In this document: positions 48,204 to 58,672 of the stretch, piece by piece
Numbering within the stretch: position 1 is the first letter of the stretch
Layout: each line of letters opens with the position of its first letter
Source of the DNA: Marinobacter similis
GTDB taxonomy: Bacteria > Pseudomonadota > Gammaproteobacteria > Pseudomonadales > Oleiphilaceae
Length of the DNA: 64,000 nucleotides
Direction: 5' to 3'
Assembly (NCBI RefSeq): GCF_000830985.1
Contig: NZ_CP007151.1
Span: forward strand, 248,001-312,000
Notes under the pieces: generated by a model
What the model saw: the letters and a program-made list of their open reading frames with translations, nothing else
Told to the model about the DNA's origin: nothing
The model's database searches: none
Program-made: the position numbers and the translations under genes

Positions 48204-49277
48204 ATGTCCAGAACCGTATTAATGCTGCCGGGCGACGGTATCGGTCCCGAAATCGTTGCCGAAGCGGAACAGGTACTGAAAAAAGTAAACGAAAAATTTG
48301 GGTTGGGGCTCAGCTTTGAATCGGGTCTGGTCGGTGGTGCTGCCATCGATGCGACCGATTCGCCGCTGCCGGCGGAAACACTGGAGAGCGCCAGAAAAGC
48401 CGATGCCATCCTGTTGGGTGCCGTTGGCGGGCCGAAGTGGGACAGCCTCCCGATGGCAAAGCGACCGGAAAAGGGCTTGTTGGGTCTGCGCTCGAATCTG
48501 GAGCTGTTTGCGAACCTGCGGCCGGCCATCCTGTATCCCCAGCTGGCCTCGGCGTCGTCACTGAAGCCCGAGGTGGTGTCTGGTCTGGATATCATGATCG
48601 TGCGAGAGCTGACCGGCGGCATCTACTTTGGTCAGCCGCGAGGCGTTCGTGAGCTTGAGAGCGGTGAGCGCCAGGGCTATAACACTTACGCTTATACCGA
48701 ATCCGAGATTCGCCGGATTGGCCGTGTAGCGTTTGAGGCGGCTCAGCAGCGGGGCAAGAAACTGTGCTCCGTGGACAAGGCCAACGTCCTGGAGGTGACC
48801 GTACTCTGGCGCGAGATCATGAATGATCTGTGTCGGGAATACCCGGATGTCGAGCTGTCTCACATGTATGTGGACAACGCGGCCATGCAGCTGGTTCGCG
48901 CACCCAAGCAATTCGACGTGATTGTGACTGGCAACATGTTTGGTGATATTCTTTCTGACGAAGCAGCTATGCTGACCGGGTCTATTGGCATGTTGCCATC
49001 GGCGTCGCTGAACTCAGACAAGCAGGGTATGTATGAGCCTTGCCACGGTTCAGCCCCGGATATTGCCGGTCAAGGCATTGCCAATCCGCTGGCGACCATC
49101 CTGAGTGCCGCAATGTTGTTGCGTTATAGCTTGGGTGAGGACGCAGCAGCGGAGGCTATTGAGGCAGCGGTCAGCAAGGTGTTGGATCAGGGCTTGCGTA
49201 CAGCTGACATCATGTCGGATGACGGCAAACGGGTCTCGACCCGTGAAATGGGCGAAGCCGTACTGGCTGCCCTGTAA
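48204..49277 (+). CDS. leuB: 3-isopropylmalate dehydrogenase LeuB
   Basis: 357 residues from the ATG at 48204 with AGGAAAGG in front. Nucleotide and metal motifs: [68 protein letters not shown] and [23 protein letters not shown]-dependent oxidative decarboxylation of 3-isopropylmalate, third step of the leucine branch; the last in this leuCDB run. asd starts 126 bases later. Confidence 0.97.
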   Translation: MSRTVLMLPGDGIGPEIVAEAEQVLKKVNEKFGLGLSFESGLVGGAAIDATDSPLPAETLESARKADAILLGAVGGPKWDSLPMAKRPEKGLLGLRSNLELFANLRPAILYPQLASASSLKPEVVSGLDIMIVRELTGGIYFGQPRGVRELESGERQGYNTYAYTESEIRRIGRVAFEAAQQRGKKLCSVDKANVLEVTVLWREIMNDLCREYPDVELSHMYVDNAAMQLVRAPKQFDVIVTGNMFGDILSDEAAMLTGSIGMLPSASLNSDKQGMYEPCHGSAPDIAGQGIANPLATILSAAMLLRYSLGEDAAAEAIEAAVSKVLDQGLRTADIMSDDGKRVSTREMGEAVLAAL

Positions 49278-49403
49278 ACAGGCGCCTGTCCCGATTATTT
49301 GAGACCCGACGGCACCACGATGCGGCTGCCGCGGGATCACCCATCCTGTCCCAGCCAGCGAAAAGGGCTGAGGGCGGGCATAAAAGAGGTTCAAAGGTCG
49401 CAC

Positions 49404-50519
49404 ATGAAGCGAGTTGGACTTGTAGGTTGGCGTGGCATGGTGGGCTCGGTCCTCATGCAGCGCATGCGTGACGAAAACGATTTCGCCGATATCGATCCGG
49501 TATTCTTCTCAACGTCGCAGACCGGTAAACCGGCGCCGGACGTTGGCAAGGAAGGGGTGCCTCCACTCCAGGACGCGTTCGATATCGATACCCTGAAAAC
49601 CCTCGATGTTATCGTTACCTGCCAGGGTGGGGATTACACCTCGGCGGTCTACCAGAAGCTGCGCGATGCCGGTTGGCAGGGCTACTGGATCGATGCCGCA
49701 TCGACCCTGCGCATGGTCGACCATTCAGTGATTGTGCTGGATCCGGTCAACCGCAATGTGATTGATTCGGCCCTGGCCAAGGGTGTTAAGGATTACGTCG
49801 GTGGTAACTGCACCGTCAGTCTGATGATGCTGGCTCTCGGTGGTCTGCTCGAGCAGGATCTGATCGAGTGGGTTTCTCCCATGACTTATCAGGCTGCTTC
49901 CGGTTCCGGTGCCCAGAACATGCGGGAACTGCTTAACCAGATGGGCGATCTGTATGGCAGCGTGAAATCTGAGCTGGCCGATCCGTCGTCCGCCATTCTC
50001 GAAATTGATCGCAAGGTCACCGAAACCATGCGTTCCGGTGAGTTTCCGACTGAGCACTTCGGTGTGCCGCTTGCCGGCAGCCTGATTCCGTTCATCGACA
50101 AGCAGCTCGACAACGGAATGAGCAAGGAAGAGTGGAAGGCCGGTGTCGAGACCAACAAGATTCTGGGTCGTAGCGACAACCCGATTCCGATCGACGGTAT
50201 CTGTGTTCGTATCGGTGCGATGCGTTCCCACAGTCAGGCCTTGACCATCAAGCTCAAGAAGGACATTCCGGTAGAGGAAATTGAGTCTATTCTGGCGAGA
50301 GCGAACGATTGGGTTAAAGTGATCCCCAATGATCGTGATGCCACTATGGAAGAGCTCACACCTGCCAAGGTCACGGGAACCCTCAGCGTTCCGATCGGAC
50401 GGATCAGGAAACTCGCCATGGGGCCGGAGTATATCTCTGCCTTTACGGTGGGTGACCAGTTGCTGTGGGGCGCTGCTGAGCCGCTGAGGCGCATGCTGCG
50501 AATCCTGCAGGAACGTTAA
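49404..50519 (+). CDS. asd: Aspartate-semialdehyde dehydrogenase Asd
   Basis: 371 residues from the ATG at 49404 ([24 protein letters not shown]-binding glycine loop). Active-site Cys at ~135 in [15 protein letters not shown] and the conserved [15 protein letters not shown] and [20 protein letters not shown] (catalytic His). It supplies aspartate semialdehyde for lysine, methionine, threonine and peptidoglycan diaminopimelate. It is of the proteobacterial long form. A strong terminator follows. Confidence 0.97.
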   Translation: MKRVGLVGWRGMVGSVLMQRMRDENDFADIDPVFFSTSQTGKPAPDVGKEGVPPLQDAFDIDTLKTLDVIVTCQGGDYTSAVYQKLRDAGWQGYWIDAASTLRMVDHSVIVLDPVNRNVIDSALAKGVKDYVGGNCTVSLMMLALGGLLEQDLIEWVSPMTYQAASGSGAQNMRELLNQMGDLYGSVKSELADPSSAILEIDRKVTETMRSGEFPTEHFGVPLAGSLIPFIDKQLDNGMSKEEWKAGVETNKILGRSDNPIPIDGICVRIGAMRSHSQALTIKLKKDIPVEEIESILARANDWVKVIPNDRDATMEELTPAKVTGTLSVPIGRIRKLAMGPEYISAFTVGDQLLWGAAEPLRRMLRILQER

Positions 50520-50831
50520 GAAATGTTGCGCGGTGGCAATTAATGCCAACTGTGTCCGGTTTCTGAAAACCGGAAGAGGGGCGAAGGCTGATTTCAGTCT
50601 TCGCCCCTGTTATTTTCAAGGGCGCTAGGGAGTTCCGCGCGGTTGATACAAAATGGTACAAGGAATGCGGCTGATTGATTGATTAAAGGGAAATTATCAA
50701 CAATACTTGCCGGACCGAACGTTAATAACACGACATAATAACTAGAACTATCCAGACGGAAGTCATCCAACCTCGTCCGATTCTGTTTTATTAAAGCAGT
50801 AACGAATAACGGAGACTGGAAAGGAAAAAGC
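50520..50831. other. 312-base gap between asd and fimV
   Basis: It holds a CCGGTTTCTGAAAACCGG hairpin (50555-50573) and the terminator at 50577-50616, then about 200 bases of leader before fimV that become AT-rich (around 50690-50810), where the fimV promoter probably lies. No gene is seen. Confidence 0.6.
50577..50616 (+). terminator. Rho-independent terminator after asd
   Basis: Ten-pair stem AGGGGCGAAG/CTTCGCCCCT with an inner CTGA/TCAG extension, followed by GTTATTTT. It lies 57 bases past the asd stop and separates it from fimV. Confidence 0.9.
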
Positions 50832-53800
50832 ATGAAGGTACGCAAGCTTGCGGTTGCCCTGGCTCTGGCGGGAGGGCTTGGCTCTGGCGTCGCACAGGCC
50901 CTGGGGCTGGGAGAAATTGAACTTCAGTCTTACCTGAACGAGCCTTTGGATGCAGAGATAAATCTGCCCCAAAGCCGGGGAGTAGATCCTGGGGATGTGT
51001 TCGTGAACGTCGCCCCCGAATCTGCCTATGAAAGGGTTGGACTCAGCCGCAACCAGTTTCTGAGTAAACTCAGGTTCCAGGTTGTTACACAAAACGATGG
51101 GTCGCTGGCGGTCAATGTGTCGTCCAGGGAGCCACTGCGTGAACCATATTTAAACTTTCTGCTTGAGATGACTTGGCCAAGCGGACGGTTGATGAGGGAA
51201 TACGCCGTACTGGTGGATCCTCCTGTATACGCTGAAGATTCCGGGGTTCAGGAGCAGGTCAGTGCTCCAGCCGTTACCTCGGTTCAGCCGCAGCCGACAT
51301 CTACTGCGCGAAGCAATGAATCTGTTCGTCGCCAGACTCAGGCCGAGCAATCCCTGAGCCGTGGCTTCCAGGGTAATACCCTGGGCCCAACCCAGTCCTC
51401 CGATACCCTCTGGACCATCGCCTCACGAGTTCGGCCTAACGACTCGGTGTCGATGCAGCAGGTAATGCTGGCCCTTCAGGATTTGAATCCCGATGCTTTT
51501 ATTGGTGGAAACATCAATCGCCTGAAGCGGGGAGAGATTCTGCGAGTACCGACACTGGATCAAATCCAGTCACGCACGCGAGCCCAGGCGACCCGTGCGG
51601 TCAGTCAGCAGAACACTGAATTCCAGACGCCAAAGCGCACCGTTGATGCCACGGCCGCAAGCCAGCCTCAGGCAGCACCGGAATCCGCAACAGCAGCTGG
51701 GGGGGATGAGCTCAAGCTTCTGGTTCCGGATGAAGAAAGTCGCGAAGCAACTGAAGGCGGCTCTGCGGGTGGCGATGGTCAGCTTGCGGGCGGTGCGGAT
51801 GCCGGTAGTGCGGTTGCCATGGAGCAGCTTGAAAGTGCCCGTCGGGAAAACGATGAACTGAACACCCGTGTTGATGATCTGCAGGAGCAGGTTGAGACAC
51901 TGCAGCGATTGCTCGAATTGAAGAACAGCCAGCTGGCAGAAATGCAGCAAATGGCTGGAGAGTCGGGCGAAGCCACAGCAACAGATGCGTCGGATGGTGT
52001 AGCAGAGGATACTGCAGGTGCTGAAGGCGAGCCTGAGGCCGCCGAATCTGCAGTCGCAGGACAGGATCAGCCTGTAACCGAGGTCAGTGAAGCCGAGCAG
52101 GTAGGTGAAACCGCTGAAAGCGAAACTGCTTCTGCCGCTGAAGATACAGCCGCAGCGCCGTCAGGCGACGCAGCTGATGCGGAAATCGAAGCAGCAGATG
52201 ACGGTTCCGCGGTTGAAGCAGAGCCGATGGCCGAGTCTGAGCAGGCAGACGTTGTTGAGGCCGAGCCTGTAGCTTCGGAAGCTGCGCCCGAGGAAGCGGC
52301 GCCAGCACCGCAGCCGTCCAGTCAGCAACCAGCTGCCGACAAAGGCGTGTTGGGCAACATCTTCGACTCCATTACCAATAACGCCATGTACCAGATGGCA
52401 CTTGGTGGTGGCCTGATCATTTTGCTGCTGCTGTTGCTGCTCTTGGCCCGAAGGAACGCCAACCGTGAAAAGGCGTTTTACGAGGAGCTGAACAGCGAAG
52501 CCGAGGATGACAGCGACTCCATCCAGCTAAGCCTGGATGACGAGGAGCCGGAGCATGTCGGAGCCGAGGACCCGCTGGCCGAGGCCGAAACCTACATTGC
52601 CTACGGTCGACACGATCAGGCCGCTCAGACTCTGGAGACGGCGATTTCCAGAGAGCCAAGCCGCACCGATCTGCGCCTGAAGTTGCTGGGTGTCTATGCC
52701 GACAGTCAGGATCGCGCTTCTTTTGAAAAGCAGTTTGGTGAGATTGCTGCGCTGGATGACGATCAGGCAATGGCTTCTGCAACAGCTCTGAGAACTCAGC
52801 TGGACGAAGCTGAAGCAATGCCAAGCATTGACGATCTAGAGTCGCAACTCAGATCTGATTCGTTTGGTAGCGCGGAGCCGCTGGAGACTGAAACGGCAGC
52901 ATCTGATGACAACGAGATGCAACTGTCGGATGAGCTACTGGCTGACCAGTACGATTCTGAGCAGGAAGATCAGGTTGAAAACGAATTCGGTGAACTGGAT
53001 ACAGACTTTGCCGACTTCGATCTCAATGAAGTTGAGTCTGCTGAAGACCTTTCTGAAGGGGAACCTGGAGAGGCTGCTGAAGAAAAAAACGACGATGGCA
53101 TGATCGAATACGATCTGTCGGGACTTTCTCTGGATTCGGAAGAAAAGGACGATGCAGGCCAAGAGTCTTCGCTCGAAACCTCTCTTGAGAATGACGACGA
53201 TTACTCGGCGCTGGAAATCGATCTCGAAGATGAGAGCTCGTTGGAATTGGGCGAGATCGATGAAGCTGACGATCTTGAGATGGAACTCGAAAGCGCTCTT
53301 GATGAGAAGCCTGAGACAGATTCTCTTGAGGGTGGCGCAAGCGAAGAGGTGTCCAGCGCTGAGTCGGAGTCGGCCCAGTCGGATGTTGACTCCCTCGACG
53401 AGTCTTTCCTCGACGAACTTGATGCCGAGCTAGACAAGGTGGCGGGCGAAGACGACGAGCTTGGAGGCGAAGAAATGGAAGAGTCTTCCCTCGACGACCT
53501 TGAACTGGACGTTTCGGATGAGGATCTGGCACTGATGGAAGAGTTCTCTGATTCCGCAGACTCGTCCAATCATCAGGAAGGTGAGGCACCTGCGCTGGAT
53601 GATCAATTGAACCTTGAAGATACGCTTGCCGAAGGTGATGTTCTTGGAGAGACCGAAGCGGATAGCCCGGAGGACGAAATCGCCGGCACTGAGGAACTGG
53701 AAGAATTGAGTTCTTTGGATGACCTGGGTGAGCCTGAGTCACTGGCCAATGACGACGACAACATCGAACTGCCGGTGGCCTCGGAAACCGTGGGCGACGA

Positions 53801-54029
53801 TTCGTCTAAACCCGCTGCGATCGAAATCGATGAAAATGAGCTGGGCGACGAAGATGACTTCGATTTCCTCGCTGGGACCGATGAAGCGGCGACTAAGCTG
53901 GATCTGGCCCGTGCTTACATTGAGATGGGTGACAGTGATGGTGCCCGCGACATCCTTGAGGAAGTTGCGCTGGAAGGAGATGACGAGCAGAAAGGCGAAG
54001 CACAGGATCTCCTTAAAAATCTGTCCTGA
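50832..54029 (+). CDS. fimV: Pilus/polar-hub protein FimV
   Basis: 1065 residues. Signal peptide (KVRKLAVALALAGGLGSGVA), N-terminal FimV domain (GLGEIELQSYLNEPLDAEIN), LysM-like peptidoglycan-binding region ~188-245 (DTLWTIASRVRPND to LKRGEILRVPTLDQ), coiled coil ~335-375, Ala/Glu-rich linker, one membrane helix ~520-540 (MALGGGLIILLLLLLLLARR), a very acidic cytoplasmic region of repeated short Glu/Asp/Ser/Leu clusters, and the C-terminal TPR-like FimV motif (KLDLARAYIEMGDSDGARDI). FimV organises the cell pole and activates type IV pili through CyaB. The acidic region is long, so length and sequence vary from Pseudomonas (919 residues). The asd-fimV-truA order is syntenic. Confidence 0.93.
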   Translation: MKVRKLAVALALAGGLGSGVAQALGLGEIELQSYLNEPLDAEINLPQSRGVDPGDVFVNVAPESAYERVGLSRNQFLSKLRFQVVTQNDGSLAVNVSSREPLREPYLNFLLEMTWPSGRLMREYAVLVDPPVYAEDSGVQEQVSAPAVTSVQPQPTSTARSNESVRRQTQAEQSLSRGFQGNTLGPTQSSDTLWTIASRVRPNDSVSMQQVMLALQDLNPDAFIGGNINRLKRGEILRVPTLDQIQSRTRAQATRAVSQQNTEFQTPKRTVDATAASQPQAAPESATAAGGDELKLLVPDEESREATEGGSAGGDGQLAGGADAGSAVAMEQLESARRENDELNTRVDDLQEQVETLQRLLELKNSQLAEMQQMAGESGEATATDASDGVAEDTAGAEGEPEAAESAVAGQDQPVTEVSEAEQVGETAESETASAAEDTAAAPSGDAADAEIEAADDGSAVEAEPMAESEQADVVEAEPVASEAAPEEAAPAPQPSSQQPAADKGVLGNIFDSITNNAMYQMALGGGLIILLLLLLLLARRNANREKAFYEELNSEAEDDSDSIQLSLDDEEPEHVGAEDPLAEAETYIAYGRHDQAAQTLETAISREPSRTDLRLKLLGVYADSQDRASFEKQFGEIAALDDDQAMASATALRTQLDEAEAMPSIDDLESQLRSDSFGSAEPLETETAASDDNEMQLSDELLADQYDSEQEDQVENEFGELDTDFADFDLNEVESAEDLSEGEPGEAAEEKNDDGMIEYDLSGLSLDSEEKDDAGQESSLETSLENDDDYSALEIDLEDESSLELGEIDEADDLEMELESALDEKPETDSLEGGASEEVSSAESESAQSDVDSLDESFLDELDAELDKVAGEDDELGGEEMEESSLDDLELDVSDEDLALMEEFSDSADSSNHQEGEAPALDDQLNLEDTLAEGDVLGETEADSPEDEIAGTEELEELSSLDDLGEPESLANDDDNIELPVASETVGDDSSKPAAIEIDENELGDEDDFDFLAGTDEAATKLDLARAYIEMGDSDGARDILEEVALEGDDEQKGEAQDLLKNLS

Positions 54030-54055
54030 TTCGTTATAATCGGGTCATTCAGGTA

Positions 54056-54108
54056 AAAGCGCCGGCCGTCGGGTTCTCGACCGACACAAGCCGGCGCTTT
54101 GTTTTTTT
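54056..54108 (+). terminator. Rho-independent terminator after fimV
   Basis: AAAGCGCCGGC/GCCGGCGCTTT stem around an inner GTCGGGTTCTCGACCGAC hairpin, then GTTTTTTTC. It starts 27 bases past the fimV stop and ends about 27 bases before truA. Confidence 0.9.
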
Positions 54109-54134
54109 CAGTATGACTTTTATCGGATAGGCGC

Positions 54135-55042
54135 TTGTTCTTCGAACCTCAACAACTCACCTCGGATATTGCAATTGGTAACGGTCGGGTCGCCATTGCG
54201 TTCGAATACGATGGGCGCGATTTTCACGGCTGGCAGCAGCAGAAATCCGGAGTGCGCTCGGTAGAAGCGGAGCTGGCGGCTGCGGTTGCCAAAGTTGCGA
54301 ATCATCCCGTGGATCTGGTTTGTGCCGGGCGCACCGATGCCGGTGTGCATGCCAGCTACCAGATTGCCCACTTTGAAACCCCGTCAATAAGGAGTCTTCG
54401 CTCCTGGGTGATGGGCATCAATACCGCCTTGCCCAGTGACATTGCTGTCCATTGGGCCGGTAATGGCACTGAAGATTTTCACGCCCGCTTTTCTGCCGTT
54501 TATCGGCGTTATCGATACGTTATCTATAATCACCCGGTTCGACCCGGCATCCAACGAGGTCAGGTCAGTTGGACTTTCCGTCCTCTCGATGCTGATCGCA
54601 TGCATGAGGCCGCACAGGCTTTACTGGGTGAGCATGACTTTTCGTCATTCCAGGCGGCGGGGTGCCAGTCCCGCACACCAGTCCGGTATATGGAGCGGAT
54701 TGCGGTAACCCGCAAAGGGAACTTTGTCGTAATAGACGTGCAGGCAAACGCGTTTTTGCACCATATGGTGCGGAACATAGCGGGTGCCTGATGGCGGTTG
54801 GCGCAGGGCAGAAGCCGGCTCAGTGGATTCATGACATACTAGGGGCAAGAGACAGAACAGTGGCAGGGGTCACGGCGCCGCCGCATGGCCTTTACCTTGT
54901 TGGTGTCGGTTACCCTGGTCATTTCGGTATCCCTCAGGCTGAGTGCGGGCCAGGATTTTTGCGACCCTGGTTTGATCGGTCAGAGAACCGACCGATACCG
55001 CCAACCCACATTCACCCGAAGCAACCGGTACAACAGGCATGA
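54135..55042 (+). CDS. truA: tRNA pseudouridine(38-40) synthase TruA (frameshifted near 54786)
   Basis: A TTG at 54135 is the first in-frame start; the family core begins at VAIAFEYDGRDFHGWQQQ. The catalytic Asp is in CAGRTDAGVHASYQ. The frame stops after HHMVRNIAG but the next frame continues LMAVGAGQKPAQWIHDILGA to PKQPVQQA at 55042; one added base gives ~302 residues. It makes pseudouridine in the anticodon arm of tRNAs. trpF overlaps its end by 4 bases (ATGA), as in Pseudomonas. An upstream ATG at 54113 reads only six codons. Confidence 0.92.
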
Positions 55043-55655
55043 GTACGCGAGTCAAGATTTGTGGCCTGACGCGCACCGAGGACGTTGAATCGGCAGTGGC
55101 AGCGGGCGCTGATGCCTGGGTTTGGTCTTTTATGAGCCAAGCCCGCGGGCGGTCAGCATTGCGGATGCCCAGAAGTTGATTCGATCGGTTCCAGCCTTCG
55201 TCTCTGCTGTTGGGCTGTTCGTAAATCCGACCGAGCAGGAGGTGAGAGAGGTGCTTTCTCATCTGCCTCTGGATCTGCTCCAATTTCACGGGGATGAAAG
55301 CCCCGAGTTCTGCAGCCAATTTCAGCGTCGCTGGATCAAGGCCATACGGGTTCAGAATCGCGAACAGGTGATTCAGGCCTTTGCCCGGTACCACGAGGCC
55401 GCAGGCCTGCTTGTGGATGCCTGGGACCCCGATCGCTACGGAGGAACGGGGAAGTCTTTTAACTGGGATCTGATCCCATCAGAGAGACCGCTGCCGCTTA
55501 TATTGGCCGGTGGTTTGTCTTCTGATAACGTGTTCCGCGCTGTCGAGCAGGTGCAACCCTGGGCTGTTGATGTCAGCGGTGGTGTGGAGCGCAGTAAAGG
55601 CATCAAGGATATCCAAAAAATTTCCGACTTTATTAAAGAGGTTCACCGTGTCTGA
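55039..55655 (+). CDS. trpF: Phosphoribosylanthranilate isomerase TrpF (frameshifted near 55113)
   Basis: The start [20 protein letters not shown] at 55039 carries the KICGLTR active-site Cys. The frame breaks near 55113, where GCCTGGG probably lost a C; the next frame reads [20 protein letters not shown] and ends with [30 protein letters not shown]. The repaired TIM-barrel enzyme has 205 residues. It converts phosphoribosylanthranilate to CdRP in tryptophan synthesis. It overlaps trpB by 8 bases, so trpFBA form one operon. Confidence 0.94.
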
Positions 55656-56868
55656 GAAATTGACTGAAGAAATGCTGAGCGCGCTGCCGGATGCGAGGGG
55701 GCACTTTGGGGCCTTTGGCGGACGGTTTGTTTCCGAGACGTTGATGGATTCCCTGATGACGCTCGAGAAAGAGTACAAGATGCTGAAGAACGACCCGGAG
55801 TTCCAGGCTCGCTTTGACATGGAACTGGCGGATTATGTCGGTCGGCCCACACCACTGTATTTCGCAGAACGACTGACTCGGGAAACCGGTGGCGCGCAGA
55901 TCTGGTTGAAGCGTGAGGATCTGTGCCACACAGGTGCTCACAAGGTAAACAACACCATCGGTCAGGCGTTGCTGGCAAGCTTTCTTGGTAAAAAGCGGAT
56001 TATTGCCGAAACTGGTGCCGGCCAGCACGGCGTTGCGACCGCAACCGTGTGTGCCCGCCTTGGCCTGGAATGTCACGTTTTCATGGGCGCAGAGGATGTG
56101 CAGCGCCAGTCGCTGAACGTGTTTCGTATGAAGCTGCTGGGCGCCGAGGTGCATGCGGTTGAAAGTGGCACCCGCACGCTGAAAGATGCGATGAACGACG
56201 CCATGCGCGACTGGGTATCTTACGTAGACGAAACCTTCTACATCATTGGCACGGTCGCCGGTCCGCACCCGTACCCGATGCTGGTTCGTGATTTCCAGTC
56301 GGTCATTGGCCGTGAAACCCGCCGCCAGGCGCTGGAGAAAACCGGTAAACTTCCGGACGCCCTGGTGGCGTGTGTAGGTGGTGGCTCCAACGCTATCGGT
56401 ATGTTCTACCCGTTCCTGTCTGACGAATCTGTTCAGTTGTACGGCGTTGAAGCCGGTGGTCTGGGGATTGAAACCGGCAAGCACGCTGCACCCCTGTGCG
56501 CGGGCCGCCCCGGTGTCCTTCATGGCAACCGCACCTACTTGATGGAAGATGAGAATGGCCAGATTGCCGGCACCCATTCCGTTAGTGCCGGTCTTGACTA
56601 CCCGGGTGTGGGACCTGAGCACAGCTGGTTGAAAGACATCGGTCGTGCCAATTATGTGTCCGTCACCGACGATGAGGCTATGGAAGGGTTCCGTAAGCTG
56701 ACCCGTGTTGAAGGGATCATGCCGGCACTGGAAACAGCCCACGCGGTGGCTTATGCCATCAAGCTTGCGGCTACCATGGACAAGGATCAAACCGTCGTGA
56801 TCAACGTGTCCGGTCGGGGCGATAAAGACATCAACACGGTTGCCAAGCTTGAAGGCATCGAGATCTGA
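55648..56868 (+). CDS. trpB: Tryptophan synthase beta subunit TrpB
   Basis: 406 residues from the GTG at 55648, inside the end of trpF. PLP Lys is in HTGAHKVNN and the phosphate loop in [12 protein letters not shown]; the tunnel region [20 protein letters not shown] opens the protein. It condenses indole with serine. Intact. trpA follows after 19 bases. Unlike Pseudomonas, where trpBA sit apart with trpI, the two genes here join trpF. Confidence 0.97.
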   Translation: MSEKLTEEMLSALPDARGHFGAFGGRFVSETLMDSLMTLEKEYKMLKNDPEFQARFDMELADYVGRPTPLYFAERLTRETGGAQIWLKREDLCHTGAHKVNNTIGQALLASFLGKKRIIAETGAGQHGVATATVCARLGLECHVFMGAEDVQRQSLNVFRMKLLGAEVHAVESGTRTLKDAMNDAMRDWVSYVDETFYIIGTVAGPHPYPMLVRDFQSVIGRETRRQALEKTGKLPDALVACVGGGSNAIGMFYPFLSDESVQLYGVEAGGLGIETGKHAAPLCAGRPGVLHGNRTYLMEDENGQIAGTHSVSAGLDYPGVGPEHSWLKDIGRANYVSVTDDEAMEGFRKLTRVEGIMPALETAHAVAYAIKLAATMDKDQTVVINVSGRGDKDINTVAKLEGIEI

Positions 56869-56887
56869 AGAAGTTACAGGAGCAGGC

Positions 56888-57700
56888 ATGAGCCGAATTG
56901 AAAGGACCCTCGAGGCCCTGAAAGGACAAGGTCGCAAGGCACTTATTCCCTACATCACCGCCGGTGACCCGCATCCCGATGCAACGGTAGGGCTGATGCA
57001 CACTCTGGTGGCCGCAGGTGCCGACATCATTGAGTTGGGCGTGCCGTTTTCCGATCCCATGGCCGACGGCCCGGTTATCCAGCTGGCCTGTGAGCGTGCC
57101 CTGAAACATGGGACTTCGCTGCGCAACGTTATCGCCATGGTCAAGGAATTCCGTACCAAGGACAGCGAGACGCCGATCGTCTTGATGGGCTATCTTAACC
57201 CGATGGAAGCCATAGGGTATGAAGCCTTTGCCGACGCCGCGGTTGATGCTGGTGTCGACGGTATTCTGACGGTGGATCTGCCGCCCGAGGAAGCGGACGA
57301 CGTGGCACCGCTGTTTACTGAGCGTAACCTGGATGCGATTTTCCTGTTGTCGCCAACCACCACCGATGACCGGATTCGTGCAATCAGCGAGCACTCCTCT
57401 GGCTATGTGTACTATGTTTCATTCAATGGTGTGACTGGGGCCTCGAAAATCAACGTCGACGAAGTCGCCAGCCGTGTGGACCATATCCATAAACTTACGG
57501 CGCTTCCGGTGGCGGTTGGTTTTGGTATTCGGGACGCTAATACAGCTGCTGCAGTGGGGCGGGTATCCGATGGTGTAATTGTTGGTAGCGTCCTGGTCGA
57601 TACAATAGCTAAAAACCAGGCAGATACCGACCAACTCAAGCGAGCGCTGACGGATCTGCTCCACCCGATGCGTGAGGCTTTGGATGGCCTGAGCTCCTGA
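56888..57700 (+). CDS. trpA: Tryptophan synthase alpha subunit TrpA
   Basis: 270 residues from the ATG at 56888 after ACAGGAGCAGG. Catalytic Glu in [20 protein letters not shown] and Asp in [14 protein letters not shown]-terminal [13 protein letters not shown] and [11 protein letters not shown] bind phosphate. It cleaves indole-3-glycerol phosphate and channels indole to TrpB. Intact. accD follows after 43 bases. Confidence 0.97.
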   Translation: MSRIERTLEALKGQGRKALIPYITAGDPHPDATVGLMHTLVAAGADIIELGVPFSDPMADGPVIQLACERALKHGTSLRNVIAMVKEFRTKDSETPIVLMGYLNPMEAIGYEAFADAAVDAGVDGILTVDLPPEEADDVAPLFTERNLDAIFLLSPTTTDDRIRAISEHSSGYVYYVSFNGVTGASKINVDEVASRVDHIHKLTALPVAVGFGIRDANTAAAVGRVSDGVIVGSVLVDTIAKNQADTDQLKRALTDLLHPMREALDGLSS

Positions 57701-57743
57701 GTAGCAGGGGCAGGCCAACTGGCTCAAAGGACAGGATGAAATC

Positions 57744-58672
57744 ATGAGTAACTGGCTGGACAAGATTATGCCGAGCAAAATTCGCTCGGAATCCAAGCAA
57801 CGAACCGGTGTGCCGGAAGGTCTGTGGAAGAAGTGCCCCAAGTGCGGTGCATTTTTGTACAAGCCGGAGCTTGAGAAGAATCTCGACGTCTGCCCCAAGT
57901 GTAATCATCATCTTCGAGTCCACGCCCGCCGTCGTCTCGATGTGTTCCTGGATCCTGAAGATCGGCATGAAATCGCAGCCGATCTGGAGCCATGGGATCG
58001 CCTCAAGTTCAAAGACAGCAAGCGCTACAAAGACCGGCTGTCACACGCCCAGAAAACAACTGGCGAGAAGGATGCCCTGGTGGCCATGAAGGCACCACAC
58101 TCGGGGTTCCCCTGGTAGCCTGCGCGTTCGAGTTCAACTTTCTGGGTGGCTCAATGGGGCAGGTTGTCGGCGAGAAATTCGTTCAGGCTGCCAATGTTGC
58201 GCTGGCTGAACGGATTCCCCTGGTGTGCTTCTCTGCCAGTGGCGGCGCCCGCATGCAGGAAGCGATACTGTCGCTGATGCAGATGTCCAAAACGGCCGCG
58301 GTGCTTGAGCGCATGAAGCAGGAGGGCATCCCTTACATCTCTGTGATGACCGACCCTGTGTTTGGTGGCGTGTCCGCGAGTTTGGCGATGCTGGGTGATC
58401 TCAATATCGCCGAGCCAAACGCGCTGATCGGTTTCGCGGGACCGCGAGTGATCGAGCAGACCGTGCGTGAGAAGTTGCCGGAAGGCTTCCAGCGCAGTGA
58501 ATTCCTGCTTGAGCACGGTGCCATCGACATGATCCTGCATCGGCACCAGATGCGCGAACGCATTGCCCATGTGCTGGCCAAGTTTACCGGTCACGAGCGT
58601 CCGGGGACTGAAGCGCCCATCGAGTTCGAAGTAACGGAAAAACCGGAAGCTGATGCCCCCGCCGAGCAATAA
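57744..58672 (+). CDS. accD: Acetyl-CoA carboxylase carboxyltransferase beta subunit AccD (frameshifted near 58091)
   Basis: The N-terminal zinc ribbon has CPKCGAFLY and CPKCNHH; the core contains [37 protein letters not shown] and [15 protein letters not shown]. The frame breaks near 58091 (ALVAMK then [10 protein letters not shown]); one missing base gives 309 residues. AccD with AccA transfers carboxyl from biotin to acetyl-CoA, the first committed step of fatty-acid synthesis, and is essential. It overlaps folC by 20 bases. Confidence 0.95.

Noticed and set aside
54035..54040. TATAAT as a truA promoter
   Set aside because: It is followed by the strong fimV terminator at 54056-54108, so transcription from it would stop before truA; no good -35 is present.
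55633..56937. 434-codon minus-strand open frame across trpB
   Set aside because: Antisense to a perfectly conserved TrpB, so it is a codon-bias artefact.
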